Below are positions 1-10,341 of a stretch of 64,000 nucleotides of DNA, piece after piece. The DNA comes from Eutypella sp. D-1 (Eukaryota > Ascomycota > Sordariomycetes > Xylariales > Diatrypaceae): NCBI GenBank assembly GCA_023313575.1, contig JAJTTP010000009.1:930001-994000 (forward strand), read 5' to 3'. The translations under genes and the position numbers were made by a program. The notes under the pieces are model-generated. The model did not search any database. It saw only the letters and a program-made list of their open reading frames with translations, and was not told the origin of the DNA. Every line of letters begins with the position of its first letter. The stretch's first letter is position 1.

Positions 1-256
1 GATGACTAGCGCTGTGACCGGAAGTGCGGCGGGTGTCGAGGGGGCCCTTGGGAGGGAAGGGTGCCTCGTTCAATGGGGAGGGGGCGAATCGATGGGGATT
101 CGGAGAGACGGAACGGTTGAATCGGCTCTTAGAGGTTGGACGGGGAGGGATGGCGGGCGGAGAGGGGCCGGTGGCACTACCCTTCTCCTGACTCCTAGAG
201 GGACGGGGAGGAATCGGAGGAATCGCCGGTTTCGATTGGTTGTCGGCGGTAGACAT
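1..256 (-). CDS. AIM21: AIM21-like actin-patch protein, N-terminal part, cut by window edge
   Basis: Reading leftward from an ATG at 256-254, the frame is open for 85 codons to the edge, so only the N terminus is present. It begins MSTADNQSKPAIPPIPPRPS and carries two PPIPPRP/AIPPRP motifs, a basic stretch, then RSVSPNPHRFAPSPLNEAPF. Proline-arginine motifs of this kind bind SH3 domains. The spacing and the RSVSP...APSPLNE block are what I recall for fungal AIM21 proteins, which act with a tetherin-like partner at cortical actin patches to limit barbed-end assembly. The assignment comes from memory of the family and from a short fragment. Another proline-rich SH3-ligand protein cannot be excluded. 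The opposite strand shows no competing coding signal. The region upstream of the ATG holds a tandem repeat, which would lie in the 5' leader or promoter. Confidence 0.6.
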   Translation of the reverse strand, partial: MSTADNQSKPAIPPIPPRPSRSQEKGSATGPSPPAIPPRPTSKSRFNRSVSPNPHRFAPSPLNEAPFPPKGPLDTRRTSGHSASH

Positions 257-279
257 TGTGGTTGTAATAGAGCGGATAC

Positions 280-327
280 TGGGTTGATACTGAGTTGATA
301 ATGGGTTGATACTGGGTTGATATGGGG
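280..327. repeat. Tandem repeat, about four copies of a 12-nt unit
   Basis: Imperfect copies of GGGTTGATACTG follow each other just upstream of the AIM21-like start codon. Single-base differences between copies suggest the array is not recent. It may lie in the transcribed 5' leader. Confidence 0.75.
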
Positions 328-442
328 GGGGAGGGCGGCGTGAACTGGGTTAAATTTATTAGACTTTGATAATAGGCTTCGTTTGAGATGAGCAACTATC
401 GTCACATTGTAGGTTAGTGAGTCAAGTCCGTGATGCTAGAAA

Positions 443-518
443 AGAGCAAAAAATAAGAGACAAGAGACAAGAAATAAGAGACAAGACACAAGACAGAAGA
501 CACAAGAAACAAGAAACA
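443..518. repeat. Purine-rich AAGAGAC/ACAAGA tandem repeat
   Basis: A stretch of almost pure purine plus C made of degenerate 6-7 nt units (AAGAGAC, ACAAGAA, ACACAAG). No coding function is visible. Confidence 0.7.
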
Positions 519-1044
519 TGCCTAGATATGTAGGTATGGTATAGGCGGGTTATAGGCAGGTCACAGGTGGATATAGTACTTTGAAGTAGATATATCATCA
601 TCATATCCTGTGCGCCCCCATCCATGCATGTATGTCATAACCCTCACCCCCCCTCCCGCCACAAAAGACAACCACGATGCAATGCAGATCATACACACCG
701 CATAAAAATTCCGTCTGAACCGCCGTTGCCTATTGTTCCGCGGGTAAGAGGTACGTACAGCAGATCGATCGGGTGGAAATATGACTGATGCAATTGAATA
801 CGAGCTCTCTAACTACCTAGGTAGCTTTATGTCTAAGATTGAATTAGATGAGATGAGATGAGGAAATAGTGATGAGGAGCAAGGAAGAAGACAATGAGAT
901 GATAGATAGCCTTGCTCTTGAAATTTGAGATCGGTATGAGGGGCATTGGCTACGTGGAACGCATCGACACTTTCGACACCTACTAGGTAGTACAGGTAGA
1001 CAATAGGAGAGAAACCAGTCACAGTAGGAGTAGTAGAGTGAGGG

Positions 1045-1131
1045 CCAGGGTTAGGGTCAAGGTCAGGGTCAGGGTCAAAGCCCGTGCGGTAGTGGTAGTA
1101 GTGGTGGTGGTGTTGGTGTTGGTGGTGGGTT
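1045..1131. repeat. GGGTCA hexamer array followed by GTG/GGT triplet array
   Basis: From about 1045 to 1079 the unit is GGGTCA with one TTAGGG variant. From about 1090 to 1131 the sequence is a GTA/GTG/GTT triplet run. A single TTAGGG does not make a telomere repeat. Confidence 0.7.
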
Positions 1132-1202
1132 GCAACGATCACACGCCTCTCTGCAGCGGCCTCACCATGACTGACTCAGAGATGACCTGTGATTGCTGAT
1201 GC

Positions 1203-1255
1203 GAGGGGAAAGAGGGAAGGGAGGGAAAGAGGGAAGGGAGGGAAAGAGGGAAAGG
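1203..1255. repeat. Tandem repeat, three copies of a 17-nt purine unit
   Basis: Three near-perfect copies of GGGAAAGAGGGAAGGGA. The strand asymmetry (all purine on +) could allow triplex or G-rich structures, but nothing in the sequence shows a function. Confidence 0.8.
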
Positions 1256-4200
1256 CAAATAAGGAGAAAAGGGGCCGGTCTGATGTTCTGATGTTCTGGT
1301 GTCCCAGGAACACAAGAAAAACAAAAAAACAAAAGGAGCGATGAGGGGCACAAACCACGGGGTAGTCAGTCAGATAGAAAGTAGGATTTAATGCTTACAC
1401 CACTATTCATGGATTAATCTGTATCACGATGTATGGTCCTTTTTCCAATATATGTTTACAGGCTAATTGCCGGTTCTCTGGAGGGTTAAAAGTGTTTAAA
1501 AAGGGTAAAAGATGGCAAGGGAGGGTGTAAGAGTCAGGAAATAACAGTTATGGGTGAGTTATTTCTATTTGTTTAAAAAAAGAAAAGGAAAAACCAGCTC
1601 TTATTTGAGTTCTGCTGGTGAGAAGTATATGAGAAGGATATATGGAAAGGCTACGCATACTGACTCGACTACTATAAGACGCATAGAAATCGTTAACCTC
1701 TTGGGTAGGTCTACTTCAGTTAAGTACGGGCAGGTTTTCTGTTCTCGGCTTTTAACTATGTCGATGTCATCGAATCAACCACTTAACCACGTTCCATCCG
1801 ATTAGGTACAGCGCCCCCCCCCCCTGTTTACCGAACAAGGATCATCATTACGCACTACCAGTACCACTACATATAGGACTAAATGTAGATACGTACCTGA
1901 TTGCCTACCTACTATGCACCAGGTAGAGGTAACTATATACATACATACAGCAGCAGCCCTGGAGGTGTCTGCTATTAGGTACTCTAGGTAGGTAGGTATT
2001 ATATGTAACACCTTCGCTTCATATTCTCAAATATGTTACAAAGTAGTTTCACCTGCAACTGAACAACATGCACTGCGCCCATTTTACCCAAAGTTTCTAT
2101 AGAAGTGTAAGTACCTATAGGTAGGTAGGTAATGAAAAGGACATCCGCTAAGAAGTTACCATGGATGTTATCGGTCATTCACTCATTACCTGCATGCAGG
2201 ACTTGAGCAGCTGAAGCTGGAGGCAGCAAACCATGGCGGGCAGGCGGGGCATTCGTCTATCGCACAGCTTTGGAGGGGCCGCCGCTTTGGAGCTCTTCTT
2301 CTTAGCGTCTTTGCGACCGATATGGTCGACCAATCAACTCTTTCTAAAGGTAAGCCCAGAAGCAATCGACCCTTCCGTGGGGGCAGGATGAGGTTGAACT
2401 CATGACAAGCACGATTTTACCCCTATTAACCGCCAAGCCGTCCGCCCCCTGATACTACTACCTACTAGGTACGTTGGTTAAGTGTAGGTGGGCGATTAGT
2501 CGGATGCCTCCGAGCTTATCTAGGGCTTTACACCGTAGGCGTGCAGGCAGGTATCTATGTATTCATCATTTGCAATTTATTATAGGCAATAGCTTATATA
2601 TGAGCTCTTTCTATACATATATTCCTCGCTTACAGGCTATCTAAGACATACACCTAGAGCTATGTAGGTATGCCGAATGTGATTTTCGGATGATAAAAGC
2701 TTGTTTTATTATCATCCACCACCTCGGTATTCCGGGGGAAAAGCCCTGACTCTACTTAGGCGACAATCTTGAGTCAACGCCTTCCAGGCACTGTCATGAA
2801 TGATTGTTAGCCCTTCTCCATGGGCGATCAGCCGATCAGGCTTGATACTAAATAAGATAGATAGTACGCGGGTTTCTCTCTGTATGTACCTGATCAGGCA
2901 AGCCCGTTATCTCGTCTACCTGAGCAGCTGGGTAAGGAAAGGCTCTTGATAGCCTAATCAATATGTTACGTAGCTGGAATTAAGTCTTATGCCTGCCCCT
3001 TTTTGTGTCGACTGACCAATTCGCAACGTAGAGTGACTCCTATCCAGACCAGATAGATATCTGTGTGCGATAGCATAACAGTACCGTGTCTCTGCGGCCC
3101 CCGGGAGCGTAGGTTACGATCGGAAATGTGCAAAGCACGTCATACAAGTAAGTTTTTTTTTCCGATTCGGGGGGTATGAATCTTTACCTACCTAGATACC
3201 TCACCTACATATAACTACCTCGTATGCGTGTGAACAAAGAACATGGGAAATAAGGAAGAATTCATTCCTCTCTGCCCCTCAAACCCCCTCACCTTGCAAC
3301 GAGAACCGTAATTGCACAGCCCCGACTTGAAAGGTTAGGTACCTAGTCAGAAGCTTGAGTAACAACTATGGACTACGTAATCCGAGCGCCCAAAAAGAAA
3401 AAGAACCCTGGAAAAGATACGAAGCCACCAGAACTTATGACGGCATCGCTGCCACTGCCGGTCTACCGCCCCACTCCCTATCTCCCCGACTCCCTATCCC
3501 CCACCCCCCCCCCCCCTCTGTAAGTATCCAGATAATCGGTAGACTTACACTTCAGCTAGGTAGGCACAGAATATTGTAGAAACACGGGATTTCGTTCGCG
3601 GTGTCGCGAGAAACGACAAAGCTGGCATGGGCGGTGCCTAGTTTGGTATCCCGTCCTACCGCCCCCCATCCCTTGCCGCATTGGTTTATTCTTACGAAAG
3701 AGAGAGCTTTAGAGGGAAAGCATGAGAACGGATAGATTATGACGTCGGTTCGATATTAACTGTATCCCCTCCCGGGTCAAAATAAGAGCAGGGTGCCTAT
3801 CCATGTCTCATCTATCTAATATGTCTGATAGTCCGCAACTCGAGCATGGCTTCAACTTTATTCGGGACTGGGCTAAGCAGCTTGCTTGCTTGGAGGGGTC
3901 TAGCAACCCCCGGGGTTGCGGCACGGTTTTGGGGGCCGGAGGCGGCGGGGCGGGGACTGGGGCTCCGGGCCGTTCTAAACAATGGGTCATTTTTGTCCGA
4001 GAGATCCTCTCCCCCCACCCCCACCCACCGGATTACCTTCCGCACTGAATCCCCGATCGGTGTTCGAGGTTCGGGATCTGGACTGATTTCCATGCCATTA
4101 TCCCATGCATATTATATCCTACCTGTCTCGGGAAATTTGTGGTTGATGTATGTGTACCTAAGTGTGTCTCTCTGACTGTGCTGCTGCATACCTTATGTAG

Positions 4201-5114
4201 TCCGCCAGATAGGATTCCGGTGTATGTGATAGTGATGGGTCGATCGAAATATATGCACCAGCGGTAAGGAGACGAGTGTTTCCTGGTCGATATGGGAAAT
4301 CCTAGGGATCGACCGTTAATCGAGATGTTTACAGATAGATACATGGAGACCTTAGTTGGGACACGAGAGTTTTTCAATTCAACGAAGCACCTAGTTAGTT
4401 AGTGTATATCGATTTGCCTCTAAAAGCTAAGCGGGGGACAAAAAAAGAAGCCCTCTATTACAAGAATTGGGATAATGAGCATGTTGTAGTATATGACCTT
4501 GCCGCCTTGCTAATCAGCACGCACGCACGCACGCAACATTAATTCGCAGATGTGGTGTTGGGGGGCGGTCTCAAACATAATAAGGATGATCGATGGTTTT
4601 CAGATCCAGCTATAAGTCATAAGAGCTCGTCGGATTCGATAACACACGTACAGATACACAGAACACACAGACACTCACGCACTCACTCAACACACGAGGT
4701 ATCATCTTCCAACCGGGCGGCAAGACAACCCGCACACACAGAGGATCGGCGGCCCGAGGAATAAAAAAAGAAATAGAAAAAGAGGACGTCGTTGATCCCG
4801 CATAATAGTGAAAACCCCTCATACGCCGTACCCTGGCTGACTCATGCGCATCGTCGCTTTTCTTTTTTGGTTGTTTCCTTCACAGGCTGGGGTAAGGGGA
4901 AGCCCCGCGGGCACCGCCTCATCCACCTGTTCACCTTACTTCATTCCTCCGCACAGACAGTATTTATGCCTGCGCCTTTTGTTTCGTCCCGTGCCTGCGT
5001 ATAGCCCTTCGCTCGTGCTGTCCATAGATCATGGCCAGAGGATATCGCGTGGTACCTCTCCTCCGCTCCGAGAGGGCCTTTATAAAACGCTGGTGTCGGT
5101 ATCGCGGTACCAGC

Positions 5115-6079
5115 TTAGACGATCATCTGGGCGACGCCCGCGCCGCCGAGGGTCTTGCTCCCAACGAAAGCCTGGCCCTTGACGCCGGCGAGCAGGTAGC
5201 AGAGAGCGGTGATGGTGAGGACCACAGCGGGCACAATCAGGGTGGTAGTAGCAACCGTGAGACTGAGCCACTGTATGAGGGCCATAGTACCGTAAGCGGC
5301 GGCGCGCATGTAGTTCGTCGAGATCTTGCGGATCGCGGCGTCGAAGGTGGACGAGGTCGGGCAGATTCGCAGGAGTAGAGGCACCTCGATGAAGAGGATA
5401 ATGAAGGATGATACCCTAGAAAAACAAAAGAAACGAGATCGCGGATTAGTTTCTCGCCTAGCGCACAGGCATTACTCTCTGCTAGGATAGCAGAAGAAAA
5501 GCGAGACTTACAGGCAGAAGACACCGAATAGAATGATTAGGGGCCTAATTAGGTGGAAGAAGTTGGCGATACCCAGCGCAAAGCAGAGAATCATGGAAAG
5601 AATTCCGAGCCTATCAAAGGGGAGCATCTGTTAGCTACTGAAACACTAGAACTTTGCGCACGAAGCCAGACGACGCCAGACTCGAATTCCATGGAGCCCT
5701 TTCGCGGCGAGAGGTTCATCGACGAGGGCGCACCGATTGCCTCCCTTTTTGATCTCCGTGCTAATCGAGTACACTATCGGCGCACATCTTGGAGCCACCG
5801 GGTCTCTCTGTCGATGTTCTTCTATAGCACCGCCGTACAGTCGATCATGCGACTCAAGGAGCCGATACTGGAGGTGGAGTGGTATAATTTGGGATAATGC
5901 GGCTTACCATTGTCCGTAGATACCTAATTCTCATGTCAGCTCCGAAGCAAGGCGAATGTAGTGGTGGTGGTAGTGGTAGTGGCAATGGTAGTGTAGTAGG
6001 TGCTGGTGTTATGTAGCTACACATAGTATAGACAAGACTTACTGAAGTTTCTAGTAGCGAACTCTTCCTTGAGAGTCAT
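5115..6079 (-). CDS. TVP18: Golgi apparatus membrane protein TVP18
   Basis: Small tetraspanning Golgi protein of the Tvp18 family, linked in yeast to late-Golgi (Tlg2-positive) compartments. Four exons join in frame: 6043-6079, 5908-5923, 5512-5610 and 5115-5415, giving 150 residues, close to the family's usual length. The product starts MTLKEEFATRNFS and continues IYGQWLGILSMILCFALG, then FIEVPLLLRICPTS and NYMRAAAYGTMALIQWLSL, ending in GQAFVGSKTLGGAGVAQMIV. The RNFSIYGQWLG and EVP-LLKICP-like blocks are Tvp18 hallmarks. Hydrophobic segments are near residues 18-33, 38-60, 86-110 and 115-130. The second exon is only 16 nt and encodes IYGQ plus the first two bases of W. All introns have GT-AG ends (donors GTAAGT, GTAAGC, GTAAGT). 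The start is the first ATG with this frame, and a GTG-rich leader lies before it. Confidence 0.92.
5945..6005. repeat. GTG/GGT triplet run inside TVP18 intron 1
   Basis: Degenerate GTG-GTA triplets lie within the first TVP18 intron. A similar run at 6080-6106 lies just upstream of the start codon, so exon 1 (37 nt) is flanked by triplet repeats on both sides. Confidence 0.65.
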
Positions 6080-8359
6080 GGTGACGGTGGTGATGGTGGT
6101 GGTGATTTGCGACAAGAAGTTTGCGGCAGGGTTCGTCTAGATGACGTTATAGTCGCTGGAGAAGGCGGCGGCCGTCTTGCTGCGAGGCCGATCTCAGGGT
6201 CCACGATAGCTTGAATTGGATAATCGGCTGGGTCACTCAGTTGGTTGGGAAACGAGATCGCAGCTGAAGTAGAATGATGGTCTAACTAGGTAGTTAGTAG
6301 GGTTGAAACTTTGCTTTTGTGATGTTCTCGTATTCATTGACCTGTTGCTGTTTAAGGGTGAGTTTTGCTTCGAAGAAGAAAACGAAGAATGAGATGTTTT
6401 GGCGTTTTGGTGTTTTGGTGTTTTGAGGAATATGTTATGGGGTTGGGTATTCTGTAGATTGCAGATTGCAGATTGCTGATGGATGATAATAAAGTGGAAG
6501 TATAAGTGGAAGTCAGAGGTTAAGAGTCAAGAAGTTCAAGGTTCAGAGAGAGAGAGTTCAGAACTTCAGAATGCCGATGTTCCCATTCGGGAGGCTGAGG
6601 TACCGGGAGGCTGCCTATCTACCTAAGTACATCCCGTATGTAGGTAGGCAGGTCAGGTACATGGACCCCCCTCCCCCCCCCAAACGCTCCCCTAAAGCCC
6701 TCCCTAAAGGGGTCTCCTGGGCCCTCCTCGGTTTGCATTGATTGGTTGTACGTACACGGATACACGGGTACACGGGTACACGGGTACTTTCTAACCTTCT
6801 AGGAAGCTGCTACCAAGAGGTACCTCTCACCCATGGATCGATCTATGGATCCAACTGTACAGATGTCCACATCCCCAGTATCCCCCTGATCCCCTGATTC
6901 CCTAATCCCCTAACCTCAAAGGTTGTAAGTTACCTTGGCTGCTTGTGCTTTTCATATGTATTTATCACTAGTTCGCTAATTCTAGACCGTCCGTGGCCAG
7001 CATCTCTCCATAAGGTAAACATTGTATGAATTCTACTCGATTTGTATACATCCTAGGGTCCGCATATCGAACGACTTAGAGCCGTTAAAGACCAAAGAGA
7101 TCGGGTGGGCGGGCCCCTCTTCGTTGGGCCGTTCTGCCGTTCTGTTTAGGTACTTAGGAGGTAGGAGGTATGTATCAGGTATAATAACTTCGGAAGCAAC
7201 AAGTACTTGTCCCTCCTGCTGGCCTTCTACTCTTTCTTTGTTAGTCGCCAACTTGAAGCAATAGCGGCCTTGAAAATTCCAACTTGCCTACTTAGGTACC
7301 TTAACCTTGACCTGGCCTCGTCTACGGCGACAAAGCCACAAAACAACACGTAATATATAACAGCGTAATCTGGAATCCGCAGTATCTGAGTACGTACTCT
7401 CTATCCCCACAGGTAAGGTAAACTATAAGCCTGTCTATAAAGCCTGATTGGCCCAATATAGGATCTCGCTATACTACCTTGGCAGGCGAGAGCAGGTACG
7501 CTTAGGTACGCTGATGAGTCGGGCATGTCGTTTCCTTTTTTAAACTCGGACACTTGCCGCTCCCGACAACCTGGAAGGTATCTGCATGCCGTAATGGAAG
7601 CTTCTTCCGTACCTTCCAATTCCATAAATAGTTTCCTTACATAACCATGATGAGACACTATACTATCACTATACTAGCATCGCCTATAGATTGCGGTTTT
7701 GCCAGCGGATTAAGTCCAGCATGAAATCCTATACAAAGGGAACGACTAGGTATCGTTTCTACCACGTAGTACTGATGATCTCTTTTATCAGCCCCCTACA
7801 AGGTAGCTATGATACGGCTCATTACGCGTTGCTGGTCTCGAGCACTCTTAAAGCCTGGAAAGTCTGGCAAGGAAGGAATAATATATCTGCCTAGATGTAC
7901 GCATCATCTCAGCCTACTTAGTACCCAAAGAAGTAAGCTTCACGTGCTGCTTAAAGTGAACCCTTAATTCACCGAGCCCCTCATTAGGTTGTATCTACGT
8001 AGGTAGATTTAAGGCAGCCATGTCACGAGGCTGTCCCATAGACGCCCAAGTATAACCTGTGATCCATAGCTTTCACTTCTTATAGGTCTTGGATTACGGT
8101 CAATCCAGGTGTGTCCCGGTATTCACATTCGTCTGCTCGCCAGGACTAGAAACTCGGGGCAAGTTTCTTATTTTTTATTTTTCGCAGCGAAACGTTCTCG
8201 AATTTCTCAACAACAGCCACTTATAATCGATTCTAGAATCCACTATCTATAGGAAACCGCCGCAGCTTTTTGGGAAACGTGTGTGCATTGTAGTGCAAGA
8301 TGACCTTGGTTGTAGCATTGTGGGCTCGCTCCTCTTCTTCACGCCGGAATCCCTTAAAC
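6080..8359. other. Intergenic region between TVP18 and NTF2
   Basis: Promoter side of TVP18 and 3' side of NTF2. No supported gene. Contains short tandem repeats: GTTTTGGT units at 6396-6425, three copies of AGATTGC at 6456-6476, and three copies of TACACGGG at 6753-6787. An imperfect inverted repeat at about 6612-6652 contains CTACCTAAGTAC facing GTATGTAGGTAG. Confidence 0.5.
6753..6787. repeat. Tandem repeat of an 8-nt unit
   Basis: Three perfect TACACGGG units plus one degenerate copy upstream. Intergenic, no function visible. Confidence 0.75.
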
Positions 8360-9282
8360 CTAACCGTAGACAAGCTTGAAGATGTCGTTGTAGACGAAGA
8401 AAGATCCAGCGTCGGGTTGGAGCTGGAAAGCCTGGGTATAGTTCATCGGTCGTTCCTCCTCGTCAACCTACAGTTCAGTAATTAGTCAGCCGTACCTCGA
8501 AGGGGGAGGGAGTGCCGGGGGGGGGTTCCTCGAACATACCAAAAGTTGGCCAGTGACCAGGACCATGACTCCGCCGTTGAGACTCGGCTGGGCATCCAGG
8601 GTAGCAACCTGATGCTTCACCTTCTGGAATGGCAGGTTCTGGGAGGGGGTTGCGTTAGCAAGGACCGACGATCACTGGGATGCGTTCTACACCTACCACA
8701 AGCTTTTCGACAATAGCAGGTGCACCAAGGACAGCAGACGACTCAAAGGTCAACATGGAGTTCTCGCGCTAGAATAATACATTAGCACCAAGCACAGAGC
8801 AGTTCCTCTGATAGATATCTCGGGTGCTTCATACGTAAAGCGCCGACAGCTGGTTTCGGTCGCCGTCGAACTGGGAGTAGTAAAAGGTCACGAACTGCTC
8901 TATACAGCGGAAGGATCAGTCAGCCATTTAGTCTCAGTTGGTCGGTCGGCCGCCCGCCCGGGTCGATTAGGCCGATATGCCGAAGGCGATTCGATGCCTG
9001 ATGGAGTGCATTGAATAGAAAGCTACTAACTCGCGACTTCCTCAAAATCTAAAAGAGTTGTTCTGTTAGCAGGTACATTTGATATGTAGGTAAAGAGAAT
9101 ACCTGGAGACGGGGAAGGGAGTGTTGGGCTGAGGGCTGGGATCTGGGGGTTGGAAGCTGTCGCGGCCTTTGGGCGGCAAAGTCGCGACAGTTGCGATGAT
9201 GGATGGTGGATGGTGGCTGTATCCATGATGCGATGGTAGATGGCAGATTAGGCAGGGAGGGGGTTTCCTTACTTGCGGCCAT
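8360..9282 (-). CDS. NTF2: Nuclear transport factor 2
   Basis: NTF2 carries RanGDP into the nucleus and binds FxFG nucleoporins. Six exons join in frame: 9273-9282, 9031-9048, 8835-8899, 8697-8768, 8540-8638 and 8360-8467, giving 123 residues, the expected length. The protein reads MAANFEEVAKQFVTFYYSQF, then LSALYRENSMLTFESS, KLVNLPFQKVKHQVATLDAQ, and ends AGSFFVYNDIFKLVYG. The FYY...F helix, the NSMLTFE strand, the LPFQKV-H-V-TLDAQP block and the terminal FFV-NDIF-L-YG strand are diagnostic. The first two exons are tiny (10 and 18 nt), which makes the gene easy to miss. All introns are GT-AG, with donors GTAAGG, GTTAGT, GTATGA, GTAGGT and GTATGT. No competing identity is plausible. Confidence 0.95.
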
Positions 9283-10341
9283 CTTTGCGAAAAAGTGTGT
9301 TGAAGGAACCTGTTGGATTCTTTGTTGTATAGAAGTTTTCTGCAAGGATACTCGGTGGCAGCGTACGCCGATGAGTGTATTATTGTGGATTCTCTTGGGT
9401 TGTGGTTGATGGTCGAGGTGGAAAAATAACAAGGCAACCTGAAGGCTTGCTTTGCTTTGTTGATATTTAAATACTAATAAATATTAACTATTGGAGGGGC
9501 TGAAGGGGCATCCAGAAAATAATCGGGAGCACCACCACCTGCACCTGCCCGCCCGCCCCCCACTCCTCCCCCGCCTATTGCGCCCTGGCTGCCAGGTGAA
9601 GTTCCCATGATCGATATCAATATGCTGTTAATATGGCTTTAAAGGGGTATCTACCGTCTATAGAGGTTTACCTGCCTACCGAAGCAGGCGTTGGTGATAT
9701 ATTCGCTTTACTCAATGGCAGGCCAGTTCATGCACTTTAATTGAATAACAATGAATGTCTTAGAGCTACTAGGATAAACTAGCGTCTACCCTAGATCCAA
9801 TGGATGTTAGTGGTAGTAGGTATGGAGCACAGAACTTCACACTGATACTGATCAACTCCAACCCAACTGGTGTTCATATGATTTAAAACTACGTCTTAGG
9901 TAGAACACGAGCGAGACTGTCTGTGTGGTTGACACCAACACTTTGAAGGAGGCATTTCCCTTTTTAGAAACTACCCGCAAATTTATAGCTTTATTCTCTT
10001 ATATCTCTTCTACGATCCGTCCTGCATCGCTGACGTGACTTTGTGGTCTGCTTGCCCTTCTTGCCTGGCACATCATATATATACTCTCATCCCATACACC
10101 TTACTTACATACTAGGGCCCAACATTTTCGACAAACTACTTAGCATATGTTCTGTTTCTGCTTGGCTGAAAGATTGGGAATATAATTATCTCGATCACCT
10201 GATAGACCTGCAGGTCGTACTATGCTGTGCCCCCAGACTATGGCTAGGCTTCTACAGCATGGCCCACGGTCTCTTTTCGCCTACGTATGACATATACTTA
10301 AGCATTAGAACATCCCAATATTTAATCCCAATAATCTGATC
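9283..10341. other. Divergent promoter region of NTF2 and the ArAE exporter
   Basis: About 1.06 kb between two divergent start codons. A C-rich tract lies at 9535-9590. No open frame with protein features was seen. Confidence 0.5.

Larger units (their letters stand above)
257..5114. other. Gene-poor interval with simple repeats
   Basis: Nearly 4.9 kb between the 5' end of the AIM21-like gene and the 3' end of TVP18. I found no open frame with recognisable protein features on either strand. The longest frames are low-complexity or antisense to simple repeats. The interval holds several tandem repeats (listed separately), homopolymer runs, and many TACCTA/TAGGTA words, for example near 815-826, 1981-1996, 2114-2130, 2455-2470, 3181-3205 and 3555-3565. 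A small RNA gene or a short fast-evolving gene could be hidden here. Confidence 0.5.

Noticed and set aside
1046..1079. Telomere-like TTAGGG
   Set aside because: Only one TTAGGG copy within a GGGTCA array; not a telomere or an interstitial telomere repeat.
3721..3770. GGTTCGAT resembling a tRNA B box
   Set aside because: The rest of the B box does not match, and no A box or cloverleaf could be drawn around it.
5237..5524. 95-codon minus-strand frame overlapping TVP18
   Set aside because: Reads across a TVP18 intron in another phase; the spliced TVP18 frame is the supported one.
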